The notes beneath the pieces were generated by a model. It searched no databases, was not told where the DNA came from, and saw only the letters and a list, made by a program, of their open reading frames with translations. Positions 22,263-32,100 of a stretch of 64,000 bases of DNA are shown one piece after another. How positions within the stretch are numbered: position 1 is the stretch's first letter; each line of letters starts with the position of its first letter. Position numbers and translations under genes: made by a program. This stretch comes from Chloranthus sessilifolius (Eukaryota > Streptophyta > Magnoliopsida > Chloranthales > Chloranthaceae): the NCBI GenBank assembly GCA_021018995.1, contig CM037596.1, forward strand, positions 11,545,501 to 11,609,500. Reading direction: 5' to 3'.

Positions 22263-22397
22263 ACTACAAAAAATAAGATTATTAGTGGCAGTTTTTTAAC
22301 AAAAATTGCTGCCATTGGTCCTGTCGCTATAAAAAACTGTCGCTATAAAAAACTGTTTTAACAGCAAGTGCCACTGAAAAACCTTATTTTTGTAGTG
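22263..22397. mobile_element. CACTA-type MITE with 3-bp target duplication
   Basis: This 135-bp element has TACTACAAAAAATAAG at the left and CTTATTTTTGTAGTG at the right, inverted. Sub-terminal AGTGGCAGTTTTT pairs with AAAAACTG and GTGCCACT. GAC flanks both sides (22260-22262 and 22398-22400). The CACTA-like ends and 3-bp duplication fit the En/Spm superfamily. Confidence 0.8.
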
Positions 22398-22400
22398 GAC

Positions 22401-23174
22401 GATTGATACATATTCACACTTGAAAATATTATCAAAGGCCGACCAAGTCAATGCATCAAGTTAAATTTGTTGTGGTTTGATCCATCAAATAAAAGGTCAA
22501 AAGTTTCAAATATATATGTTTATTTATTTATTTTTAATTTTGTTTTTAAATCACATGCTACATGGCAGATCAACCCAAAATGAATATTTTTTTATTATTG
22601 TGGCACGTGGCTCGTCATTTAATGACACATTCCAAGGTTGCGTCTGGATACATTTTTCATATCTTCTTTGATGAATTTATTATTATTAATATAGTCCCTA
22701 TTTGTTTTCAAAATTATCTCCTTTTTTTTTTTTTCTGAGGCTTGCTGTCAACCCCAACCGCAAACTGATTGGAATCAAAAAGATCTCCATTGGCAGATTC
22801 AAACCGGTCAACGTTTTTCAACTGTACTTAATGGAGGATGTTAAGTATTTGGTAGTGTTAGTAGCAGCTAACGTTTTTCCAAATTCGTCCTAATTAAACC
22901 AAACTTAATTACACCCCACTGAATGAATTTCCAATCGGAACTTGGTTACTATGGGTGGGTTAATGAAAAGTCTACTACAAAATTTAAAAAGGGTACCATT
23001 ACTCTCACTTCATGGAACTGTGATCTCACCCATCTCCTCCAGCTCGCATGCATTGACCACCTTTGAATCAGATGAAGTGAATTATTTTTTATCTCAATAT
23101 TCCATACAAATTTTCTTGAATCTATGGGCATTTTATTAGACGGCTAGTTTTCTATTTCGTGTGGCAAATAGCCT
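22401..23174. other. Unassigned intergenic DNA
   Basis: No coding or mobile-element signal that I can support. Confidence 0.5.
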
Positions 23175-23373
23175 AAAAGCATCTCCAACAGGAGAGCTAT
23201 CCAACCGACTAAAGGCAATATAGCAATCCAAATATAAAAGAGGCAGCTCCAACTCGCGCGTCATCTCACACGCTAAATATAGCTATTGCTACAGTAATAG
23301 CTAAATTTAATTATTACGGTAGCAGTAGCTAAACATTAAAATAGTCTTTTTCTTTGTTATTTTAAAAGATAAC

Positions 23374-23375
<2 letters not shown>

Positions 23376-23416
<41 letters not shown>
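23376..23416. repeat. (CT)n microsatellite
   Basis: About 20 uninterrupted CT units. Confidence 0.95.
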
Positions 23417-23419
<3 letters not shown>

Positions 23420-23454
23420 CTAGTAATAAAATAATAAAATAAAAATGCACCAGA

Positions 23455-23940
23455 ACCCTAGGGTCCCGAACCGGACCGAAATCCAACACAAATCGAACCG
23501 AATCAAACCCCAATTCGGTTCGGTTTGGGTGGCTTGAAATCCAAAAATCCGAAAAAACTAAAAAAATACGCTAAAAAATAAAAAAAATAGGTTTTTTACC
23601 TACACCAAACCAAACCGAACCAAATCAGTTTCAGTTTCACAAAAACAAATTGAACTGAACCAAAATCCGACACAAACCGAACCGAACCAAACCCCAATTT
23701 GGTTCGATTTGGGTGGCTTGAAGCCAAAAAAAAATCCGAACAAAACGAATTAAAAGATACCCTAAAAAAATAAAAAAAGTAGGTATTTTACCTACCTGAG
23801 CTGAACCAAATCGGTTTTGATTTCAGAAAGAAAAATTAAAACCAAACCAAATCGGTTTCGATTCAGTTTCGGTTTGGGGTGTACCGAACCGAACACCAAA
23901 AATTTCAGGTTCAGTTTGGTTCAGTATACCAAACTTGCAT
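23455..23940. repeat. CCGAACCGAACC-rich repeat block
   Basis: Alternating ACCGAACCGAACCAAACC and GGTTCGGTTTGGGTGGCTTGAA words occur in at least two long direct copies (about 23460-23560 and 23660-23760) and in inverted form near 23865-23935. No open frame. Confidence 0.7.
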
Positions 23941-24448
23941 CGCTAAGTGTGGGTAGTAAAATATAATAAAATCAGAATGAAAAATAATATTTAAAAGAAA
24001 GGAGTAGCTAAAATAGAGTATCTGCTGGAGTGATTTTTACTGTAGTAGTAGCTAAAGTGATGTTTAGCTACCGAAATTTAATTTAGCTAAAGTGATGTTT
24101 AGCTACCCAAATTTAATTCTCCTTGTTGGAGATGCTCTACGATGTGGCCTTAAAATCATGTGAGATACGTGATTTTAAAAAGTCTTAGATGTTTAGCTAC
24201 CCAAATTTAATTCTCCTTGCTGGAGATGCTCTAAGATGTGGCCTTAAAATCATGTGAGATGCATACACTACGCATGAATTTAGAAGCATGAATTTAGGGT
24301 AACTTTTTTAGATGTTTGCTACGTTTAATAAAAAACTCCCCCTCTCCTTTCTTTTAATTCCGAAGTGGTCAATGCATGCCGGCGACCGGCTACCATTTAA
24401 AAAGTCTCAAATGTGTCTGATGGTCTCCCTCTCTCTATCTCCCCCTCT

Positions 24449-24455
24449 TATAAAA
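24449..24455 (+). promoter_or_regulatory. TATA box of the small peptide gene
   Basis: TATAAAATATAG in a CT-rich context lies 61 bp before the start codon. Transcription would begin near 24480, giving a leader of about 30 bases. Confidence 0.65.
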
Positions 24456-24509
24456 TATAGAGGGGTAGATAGCATATGCACCCCTCAACTCATTTTTACA
24501 ACAAGAAAG

Positions 24510-24834
24510 ATGGCAAAACAATCCATCCTTATTCTTTTGACCCTCCTGATCTTTTTCACTCTAATTGTCGAATCACGTAAGTATCATGTTTCGTATGTTA
24601 ATTAGTGCTTAATTTTTTCTAACACAAGGTAGATGAGGGTTGCAACCTCTTTACACATTTATTTGCGGGTTGCAACCTCATTACAGCGTTATTTGTTAAT
24701 ATTTTTTAAAATTTTTTTTTATAGGTGTTGGATCTGATTGCAATATGCCTAGTGGCCCAAGAGATAATCCTTGTAACCCCCCTATTAAAGTCCCACATCG
24801 CCATTGCGACGATCTTAGCTGCTGGAAAGTCTGA
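24510..24834 (+). CDS. Small secreted four-cysteine peptide, two exons (novel or unrecognised)
   Basis: Exon 1 is 24510-24576, the intron 24577-24724 (GTAAGT start; T-rich tract and ATAG end) and exon 2 24725-24834. The predicted product is 58 residues. Residues 1-22 form a classic signal peptide: MAKQS, a Leu/Ile/Phe core, then VES. The mature part is Pro/Asp/Asn-rich with Cys at 28, 39, 50 and 55, so the spacing is C-X10-C-X10-C-X4-C. The phase-1 intron right after the signal peptide is the arrangement of plant defensin-like and other cysteine-rich peptide genes, though this cysteine pattern does not match a family I know. The frame stays open across the splice, and a TATA box precedes it. 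Splicing and expression are inferred. A secreted signalling or defence role is a guess from architecture only. Confidence 0.6.
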
Positions 24835-25278
24835 GAATTCTACTTGCAATTACTATCCCTGTTTTTTTTTTTTAAATGTATAATTCTCATCTCCTGTTGA
24901 AGAAACAATATATATATATATGAGAAAGCATTTTCTGGTTTTTCTTTGGGATTAAATTTGTTAATATGACTAGTTTTGCGGGGAAGTACCAGACTACCTT
25001 CACATCGCTTGTTCATGAAGATCTGGTTTGCAATTATGTATCGGGTCAAGCCATCCGATACGATATACGCCCCTCATTTTTTATGGGATCAAATATTTGG
25101 ACCTGAGAATCATGCATATTTGATCGTATGTCCATGATCAAAACAGCCAATGTTTTTTCACATTAATAAAGCCTGATTAAATATTTCGGCCTCGGTCCCA
25201 TTGTTTAATCTGAACGCTCCCTATTAAATATTTGGGGCTCCCATTGTTTGGGTCTAGACTCACCCATGCTATATATGT
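24835..25278. other. Unassigned DNA downstream of the peptide gene
   Basis: It should contain the gene's 3' UTR, but no clear polyadenylation signal stands out. TTAAATATTT phrases repeat at about 25176 and 25226. Confidence 0.45.
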
Positions 25279-26340
25279 GCCTTATGATCATTGAAAAAAA
25301 TTCAGCTAAAAATTGAATCCTGGAAATCCAATTTTCTCTCGTATGCTGGGAGAATTGAGTCAACCATCTCAATTCTCAATCCCTATGAGATCTTTTGCTT
25401 CTCGGTTTTTCATATCCCCAAGAAAACCATTAAAAATATTGAGACCAAGTTGTCCAATTTTCTGGGACAGTGTTATATGGCAGGCAGGTTTAGTGCATGC
25501 AAAGTGTAGGCAGCTGATGTGTCACGATGCAATTGGCTGCAAGTGCAGTGGGGCACAAACAATTAATGTAGGTCGGGGCAGCCAGTCACGTCGCACCACG
25601 TCAGCCGCATGCACTTTGCCTGCACCAAACCTGCCTGTCTTTTGCAATTTTTCAATTTTCTCTGTAATTGGAGGCTTCCCTCTCCTCGCACTAGACCCAG
25701 GAATCGGGCTCGGGAGTTGATTAATAACGGTGCATTACCTAAAGTCTCATTTGAAGATAGATTGGTATGGACTGCTTCCTCTTATGGCCTCTTCACTTTT
25801 AAATCTGACCGGATCTATATCTCGTTGAACTCTGAATGAGAAGGTTTCATGGCACACGTTTATATGGCACATACTAAGGATCTATCCATATGCATAGCTT
25901 TCATTACGTGACTTGTGATTCGTGGAAAATTGATGACTGCAGAAAATTTGAAGAAACGAAGTTTCTACTTTTCGTCTAAATGAGTTCTCTAGTGGCACTC
26001 TCAAGAAACAATTGACCACATTTTCTTCAAATGCGGTTACAGCAACTGGATTTGGAGATTGATCAAGAACAGACTCAAAGTTAATAGCTCTGGTGTAGGG
26101 GGAATAGCTGAAGAAATGGCTAAGTTAAAAACCCTTAGCAAAGGGGAGAACGGGAGCCCTTATATCCCTCGAATCTCATTTGAAGCCTCTGTTTGAGACG
26201 TATGGAACGAACTTAACAAGCGCATCTTTGGAAGTAAGGCTTGTGAAAAAAATTGGTTGTGCTCGAACTCGATTTTTGTAATTTGTCAAATCATCTTCTA
26301 TAGAGAGGTGTTTTGAGCTCTGGACCCTCGATTTTTGTGG
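25279..26340 (+). pseudogene. LINE fragment I1: RT thumb and zinc-binding region
   Basis: The plus strand reads IQLKIESWKSNFLSYAGRI and then FHIPKKTIKNIETKLSNFL (25294-25470), the C-terminal RT region of plant L1 LINEs. A MITE (25481-25637) interrupts it. It resumes with SFEDRLVWTASSYGLFTFKS (about 25745-25805) and TIDHIFFKCGYSNWIWRLI (about 26005-26060), the zinc-binding region. Several stops are present. Fragment I2, which starts at about 26341, repeats the same RT region, so two related LINE pieces lie head to tail. Confidence 0.75.
25481..25637. mobile_element. Foldback MITE family 1, copy in LINE I1
   Basis: Arms of about 40 bp pair: CAGGCAGGTTTAGTGCATGC at the left against GCACCAAACCTGCCTG at the right, with GGCAGCTGATGTG and CACGTCAGCC inside. 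The centre has CAGCCAGTCACGTCG, the word shared with the copies at 18079 and 29178. The outer arms differ from those copies, so it is a subfamily. Confidence 0.75.
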
Positions 26341-26685
26341 GAGCTAGTTCACTTGGAAGGTTGGAACTCATATCTTCAGTTTTAAGTAGCTTCCAAGTTC
26401 AATGGATGGGCGCCAGCCTTACGCAAGCATACCATAAAAGACATTGAATTTTTTTGTCTTTTTCTTTGAAGGGGCCCGAAGATTTTCATTCCATGCACCC
26501 TGTCAGTTGGAAGAGAAATTGTAGGCTAGGGAGGATTTGGCATTTGGAGATTGAAAGATTGAAACTTGGCAGATATGACTAAATTATATTGGAATTTGGT
26601 TCAAAATGAAGATTCGATTATGGTGCAAGGAATGAAAACGAAATACTTACACAAAGGAAATGTTTGAGAATGCCCTTTGCGTCAA

Positions 26686-26770
26686 AATCCCTCTTGGGCT
26701 TGGAGGGGTTGTTATCAAGGATCAAAATCCCTCTTGGGCTTGGAGGGGTGTTATCAAGGATCAAAATCTC
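26686..26770 (+). repeat. 42-bp tandem duplication
   Basis: CAAAATCCCTCTTGGGCTTG, then GAGGGG and GTTATCAAGGAT, occurs twice in a row, and a third partial start leads into the MITE at 26755. Confidence 0.85.
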
Positions 26771-27054
26771 AATTTTTCGATATGCATCGTCCAGTCTCAA
26801 AACCGATACGTATCGGTTCCAGACGATACTTTCTAGCTTTTTTCTAAAAAAAAAAACAAAAAAATACCAAAACCGACAATTTGAAAATATTGGACGATAC
26901 ATTGAACGATACGAACGATACGAACGATACATTAAATGATAATTTGACTGTTTTTTAAGGAGGGCGATAAAAACCCATTTTTCCGTGTCGTTATGGTCCA
27001 AAACCGATATGTATCGGATGATACGTATCGGTATTAGACGATATTTTGATCCAT
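26755..27054. mobile_element. Palindrome-rich MULE-type MITE, copy 4, with perfect 9-bp target duplication
   Basis: This 300-bp element is flanked by GGGTGTTAT (26746-26754 and 27055-27063). The ends are CAAGGATCAAAATCTC and, inverted, ATGGATCAAAATATC. Inside are CCGATACGTATCGG words near both ends and a tandem ACGATACGAACGATACG stretch at about 26902-26930. Confidence 0.88.
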
Positions 27055-27079
27055 GGGTGTTATTATTCAAGCTAAGCAC

Positions 27080-27328
27080 CATAGTATAAAAAATCGGCTC
27101 ATACCAATACGTATCGGCGATGTGTATCGGTTTCTCGGCAAACCGATACGTATCGGTATCCCAACTCAGTATCGGTGTCGGCCGATTCGTATCCGGCATC
27201 GGCTGATACCTTTTTTTTTTTTCTTTCAAAAAAAAGAAAAAAAAAATGCCTATATGTATCGGTATCGGCCGAGTCGTATCGGTCCTCCAAGGACCAATAC
27301 CCGATTCCAACACTGATTTTGTTACCTT
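27080..27328 (-). mobile_element. Palindrome-rich MULE-type MITE, copy 5, with 9-bp target duplication
   Basis: It is flanked by GCTAAGCAC (27071-27079) and GCTAAGGAC (27329-27337), 8 of 9 identical. The minus-strand start AAGGTAACAAAATC matches the start of copy 3, and the other end is ATAGTATAAAAAATC. It lies 17 bp from the end of copy 4. Confidence 0.82.
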
Positions 27329-27580
27329 GCTAAGGACATTGTGGCTAACAATTGTAGAGTTTTGCTTGGAAATGGGGAAAAAGCTAGTTTTTGGTTTAAT
27401 CCTTGGTTGAAGGGTAAATCATTAATCCCATGGCTCAGTAGATACTTGCTCATCAATCTAACATTCATATACGCAGGTTAAGGAGGTTGTGAATGATGGA
27501 GAAAGGATTCTCCCACAACCGACTACACTAAGTTGTTGAAGTTTTGTCCTCATCAGGTAAATCATGGCCTTGTGTCTGAA

Positions 27581-28545
27581 ATTCCGTCAATGTACAAAAA
27601 TTATTGGGTATTCGATTAATTCTAATTAATCTAGCGATTACACAATAACACCAACAATCATCACAACATGAGATATATGTGGAAACCTAATCACTGGGAA
27701 AAGCCATCGGACCGAAATCCACACACCAAATCCACTATGAAATAAGTTATTACAAAGAGTTTCAAATGATATACAGATGCATGCACATGCCCTATCAAAC
27801 CCCCTTGCAAACCAATTCTCCATCCCGGGTCGCCTCCATAGCTCTCCGATTTGGATGCGCACCTTTACCATTGATGAACGGACAAAGATCCACCTTGAAG
27901 TCCACAAGGCTATCAATCACACGTCCTAATTTCTAGGGACAAACTATTCAACTCACTTGAGCAAAATAATGTAAGATGAAAGAGAAGAAAGAAAGAAAAC
28001 CTTTGAATCAAAATCTTTTTGCAAAACAAAATGGTTTCAAAGGTTGAAGAAGATGGAGTTTAGGGTTTTCTCTCAAGGAGGAAGAAGCTCTCTTAGCTTG
28101 TTTAACTTCCCTCCTCTTTTCAAAAAAGATTTTATCAAAACCCTAAAACTCCCAAAAGACCAAAAAATCACAAAAGTCCAAAATGCCCCTTTTCCTTAAA
28201 AGTGAAGTTATGTCCCAAGAAACCCCCCAACACGTTGTGATGTCTACAGCTGCGAATTGTAGATAATCACAGCACGTTGTGATCAATATCACAGCACGCT
28301 GTGAATACTGAAAGAATTCCGCAACAACAACACGCTATGGAGACAACCATAGCGCGCTATGGATATAACTTCAGGTTATTTTAAAAAAAAAAAAATTTAA
28401 GATCTTTTGAGTTATAAAAGGCAGGTGAAGAAAGTATGACTGATACTCTTGATCAATCAAGGTAGAAACCATCCATCTAGTCACACAGATATCCTAAGAG
28501 AGATCTACACAGATTTTTGAGTAGAACGTGACAAACAGGACCTAA
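27581..28545 (-). mobile_element. Insertion in the TRIM LTR, possibly a solo LTR
   Basis: On the minus strand it starts near TGTTTGTCACGTTC (28539) and ends AATTTTTGTACA (27592). It includes CCGATGGCTTTTCCCAGTGATTAG, a style common at the ends of copia LTRs. It contains palindromes at 28238-28365. No 5-bp duplication flanks these exact ends, so the boundaries and class are uncertain. Confidence 0.4.
28238..28365. repeat. Palindrome cluster (ATCACAGCACGTTGTGAT and CCATAGCGCGCTATGG)
   Basis: Two kinds of word occur: TCACAGCACGTTGTGA and its variants three times, and CATAGCGCGCTATGG with a half copy (CACGCTATGG). It is another element-specific palindrome set. Confidence 0.75.
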
Positions 28546-29177
28546 CGGTCTCTCCCTTTATAATATCCTGGGCCCCTCCACTCATTGCCAATTAGTTTTG
28601 AGTTGGATGCACAGATTTATTATGATATCAGAGCAAGCCTTTCTCCACTACATGTCACCCAGTTCAATTGTCCATGTGATTTAGCTTAGTCCCAACAACA
28701 CGTGCGAGGGGGTGTTGAAGTTTAGTCCCACATTGAGTAAATCATAGCCTTATCTTTCCCTTTAGAATATCCTAGGCCCCTCCATTCATTGCCAATTGGG
28801 TTTGAGTTGGATCCACATATTTATCATTAAAAATTGAAGGGGGCAAGGAGTAAGGTTGGAGATATTCAGCCGCCTTGTGATGATAGGGAGGACAAGTGGA
28901 TTGGTGAATCTAATTAAGAGGAAAAATTTACCATGAAATCAATTTGGGATGTCATAGAATAAGGAATAATTAAGCTCACTGAGTAAATTTTATATGAAAT
29001 AGGAAGAACATTTCAAACTAAAGCATGCTTTCTGTGCTTGGATGAAAATCAAAAGTAAACTCCTTACCATGGAAAATTTGTGTAAGCAAGGGATGATGAT
29101 TCCTTCAAGGTATGTTCTGTGTTGGGGACATGCGGAGGATATGGAATTATGGATCACTTATATTTAAAATATATATA

Positions 29178-29333
29178 TAAACTATTGACGTTTTTTATAG
29201 ACACTTTTGCAGACAGCTTATTTCATACAAGGGGACTCGCTGTAGTGCTTTGGCCCCACAAGCACTGCAGCCAATCACGTTGCTCACATAAGCTGTCTAC
29301 AAATTTGTCTAAAAAAATTGTCCATTGTATAAC
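29178..29333. mobile_element. Foldback MITE family 1, copy 3
   Basis: TTTTGCAGACAGCTTATTTCAT and CTCACATAAGCTGTCTAC pair. The inner word GCAGCCAATCACGTTGC and the outer end ATTGTCCATTGTATAAC match copy 1 at 18079. It lies after the zinc-binding region of LINE I2. Confidence 0.7.
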
Positions 29334-30080
29334 AAGGTCCTATTTTAAAGGTGGGTATCCAATAAGTGAATTTTGAGGTCTATCACATGCCGCATGAGTA
29401 TTAGAAATGAAGGCATTAATTACCTTGAGGACGAATTATCCGTATGTATGAAAGAGGGGAAAAGTATGAATAGAAAAAGATTTCTGATGCGATACGAGAT
29501 TCATGGAAAAAGTATGAAACTTATGGAAAGAAAGAAATTCTCGAATTTTCGGAGAGGTTCAAAAGAACAAAAGGGAGATTCTCAAGGCTATAATTGTGAC
29601 AGCCCGAATTTCCCAACCGCGAAACCCAGACCGTCGGATCAACACTAAGGCCGATCCCCGAAAGGAGCACTTGGCACATCCACATGCAAAGCGGAAACAA
29701 AGCAGAAATCATAGCTAAATAGATATAATAATCACAGGCAAAAATAAATCTCCAATTCTATATTCTCAAAAGCTAAAAATAACAGTTCTAATCCTATATA
29801 AAAACTCATGGGAAGAAGAACCGAGAAGAACCATCGGTGATGACCGACTATCACCGAAACATGATTCGCAAAGAATAATACACCCGACCCAATGTATATC
29901 CATACTCTTTACATCACAAAAATATATCTAAAACCCATACTTTAATCATCTATCAATGCTGGACCAACCTGTGCTTTGCACAAAGAAAACAATCCTCGGG
30001 ATAAGGCTCGGAGTCCTCCTCTAGAGGCACGTACTCGGAGTCCTCCCTATCCTGGTCCTCAGCACTTGCATCTTCGCCTG

Positions 30081-30124
30081 TACCTGTGACGTATAGTCGA
30101 GGAATGAGCTACATCTAAGCTCAG
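30081..30124 (-). promoter_or_regulatory. Conserved LTR box in element C
   Basis: The minus strand reads CTGAGCTTAG, GTAGCTCATTC and CGACTATACGTCACAGGTA, the same box as in LTRs A and E. Confidence 0.65.
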
Positions 30125-30164
30125 TAGAGAAAAACCAATAATATGCGTATCTCAACAAAAGCAT

Positions 30165-32100
30165 TGTAGCGACCCGAGATCTCACAACCTCCTAATTGTA
30201 AGATCTTAGACCGTACCTTCGTATCGAGAATCATAGAAACATAATAAGGCGATAAAAGCACCTTAAACAACGAAAGATAAAATTTCTTTAAAACATTAAT
30301 TAATCTAAATAAAACCCGTGATAATATTCTTATTCCAGTAACAAGTCCAACATAATTAAAGCTTAAACAGTTTAGATAAAATACTAACTGATCAATGTCC
30401 CATTTATTTAAAATTACTACTAACTAGAAAGGAAAATAGCTAATTAGGTCACGAAGCCATCAACGCCATTCAGTCCAGTTTCTTGAGCACCATGTGCCGT
30501 CTCATCGCCATAGACTCATATATTGTCATTGGCAACACCTGTCTCATCTGGTCACCCACATAAACAAGGGGTGTAAGTTTACACTTGTATGGACCAGACA
30601 TGCAATCCATTGAAGCATAAAATATCAATTCTAGCCATATAATATTTTGATATATTTCATGTATGTGTGCATGTGGCATGTATAATCTCACTAAGATGAA
30701 ATGAACTAAACGTAAACATATATATTAATATTACATGAATGCATCATATCTTTTAATTTCATCTTTCTTGTCATTTAATGCACGTTAGACTCCGTCCCGC
30801 TCAAGATGTTGGGTCATAATCATGCTTATCACTTGTTAGTGTCATGCTCAAGACGTTGGGTCTAATGAATTATGTTATTTATTACATGTCAAACTCCGTC
30901 CCGCTCAAGACGTTGGGCTGAATCATGCTCATCATACTCTTGTTCAGTTAGACTCCATCTTACACAAGATGTTGGGTCTAATACCTTCTTAGACTCCATC
31001 GGGTACAAGATGTTGGGTCTAATGCTCATTAATCATAGCTTAACATTTCATCGTATTTTACGTATCTTGATTGTGAATTATATAGATCATCATGGGACAT
31101 ATAAAGTGCATGAGAGTGATATCATACTACATATGCATTTAAGTGCATTTAATCATTGTATGTAAATATCAAAGTATACACAATCATGGGGTATAAATAT
31201 TACAGTGTATATCATACGATCATGGTGCGTAAAACAACCCAAGAATTTCGAAAATAATATCAAAATACTACAACTTTGGGTCATCGGGAACTTAGTGCTA
31301 CTTGCCGCTCAATTTGGACTTTCAAGACGTCAGATTCAGAAATTGGCTAAAACACAAACATTGTAGAGCTCGTCGTCAGCTTTTCAACGCCGTAAGAATC
31401 GCCTCAATCCGAGTTCGAGACAGAAAGTTAAGGCCAAAATATCGAGGCAGTATCTGATGCAAAGTTTGGCGGGAATTCACGAAAATTGCTTTTAGGTGTC
31501 AATCGATTGATTTCAATCCGTGAGCACGCCTCAAAATACATCAAATCGCATGGTGGAATTTAATCAGACTTTTTTTTAACCCAACATCATTAACATTAAA
31601 AATCTATTAATCATAGCATGCATTCATTTAATCATTCCATCATTATCTATGAAATAAAATCACTAATTTATATAAAAATCTATTTAAAAAAAATAATATT
31701 TTAAGATCAATGGAAAGCATGATTTCTCCATACCTAGATCGATCGTACCACTACGATTAGATTCAGATCCCAACAATGATGATAATTTTAGAAGAAGGTG
31801 AAGGCCGCTTGAGAATATACGCCGACGTATCACCGCATCTCAAAGTCTAAAATAGAGGTTTAAAACACACATAACAAAGTTTGATCCCTAGACCTCTTAT
31901 CTAGAATTTAAAGCCTTTACCCAATAGGCTACCACATAACTTGTGTTCATTAATGACGAAAATAAATATAAAAGCTTGAAAAATCAAAACATGCATTTTT
32001 AGATAAAACGTTTTGAAAACTCAAGGTATGCGGGAAATACGGTATTAAACACATACACATATTTTAGATGTATCAAAGGTATAAAATTTAGATCATGACA
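30165..32100 (-). mobile_element. Solo LTR nested in the LTR of element C, 5-bp target duplication
   Basis: This 1936-bp unit starts TGTAGCGACCCGAG and ends AGATCATGACA, flanked by AGCAT on both sides (30160-30164 and 32101-32105). On the minus strand it ends GGGTCGCTACA, so it is probably a Tekay-type LTR in that orientation. A short repeat with ACTCCGTCCCGCTCAAGA and GTTGGGTCTAAT recurs four to five times at 30785-31025. Removing it rejoins LTR C just upstream of the conserved box. Confidence 0.85.

Larger units (their letters stand above)
23176..24138. mobile_element. Non-autonomous DNA transposon with GAGCATCTCCAACA termini
   Basis: Inverted ends: AAAGCATCTCCAACAGGAGA at the left and TCTCCTTGTTGGAGATGCTCT at the right. 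Subterminal GCTATTGCTACAG and CTGTAGTAGTAGC words also pair. A (CT)n tract (23376-23416) and a block rich in CCGAACC and GGTTCGG words (about 23455-23940) fill the middle and may be a nested repeat. The right end is duplicated about 98 bp downstream (24188-24263). No clear target duplication was found. Confidence 0.65.
27534..28826 (+). mobile_element. TRIM-like mini-retrotransposon with a split 5' LTR
   Basis: The 3' LTR (28713-28826, 114 bp) starts TGTTGAAGTTTAGTCCCACA and ends TTTATCA. It is preceded by a GCGAGGGGG purine tract (28704-28712). The 5' LTR has the same first half at 27534-27580 and second half at about 28545-28621, followed by TGATATCAGAGC (28623-28634), a Met-tRNA-type PBS. 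The internal part is about 80 bp with no coding capacity. About 960 bp of other DNA separates the two halves of the 5' LTR. No convincing target duplication was found. Confidence 0.65.
26341..29176 (+). pseudogene. LINE fragment I2: RT C-terminus to zinc-binding region, broken by insertions
   Basis: The pieces in order are LRKHTIKDIE (about 26425), GGFGIWRLKD and KYLHKG (about 26530-26665), LGNGEKASFWFNPWLKGKSL (27365-27430) and QVKEVVNDGERI (about 27475). Then FTMKSIWDVI (about 28930) and AFCAWMKIKSKLLTMENLC (29030-29085) follow. This is the C-terminal RT and zinc-binding order of an L1 LINE. Two MITEs (26755-27328) and a TRIM-like element (27534-28826) split it. The parts join in sensible order across each insertion, which supports the insertion boundaries. 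Confidence 0.75.

Noticed and set aside
26618-27313. A 231-codon open frame on the minus strand, the longest in its area
   Set aside because: It runs across two MITEs with 9-bp duplications and the end of a LINE fragment; its Tyr/Arg/Ile-rich text comes from GATACGTATC words and matches no protein.
27638-27916. A 92-codon minus-strand frame with a hydrophobic end
   Set aside because: It sits in the LTR-like insert in the TRIM; no homology recognised, and length is within chance.
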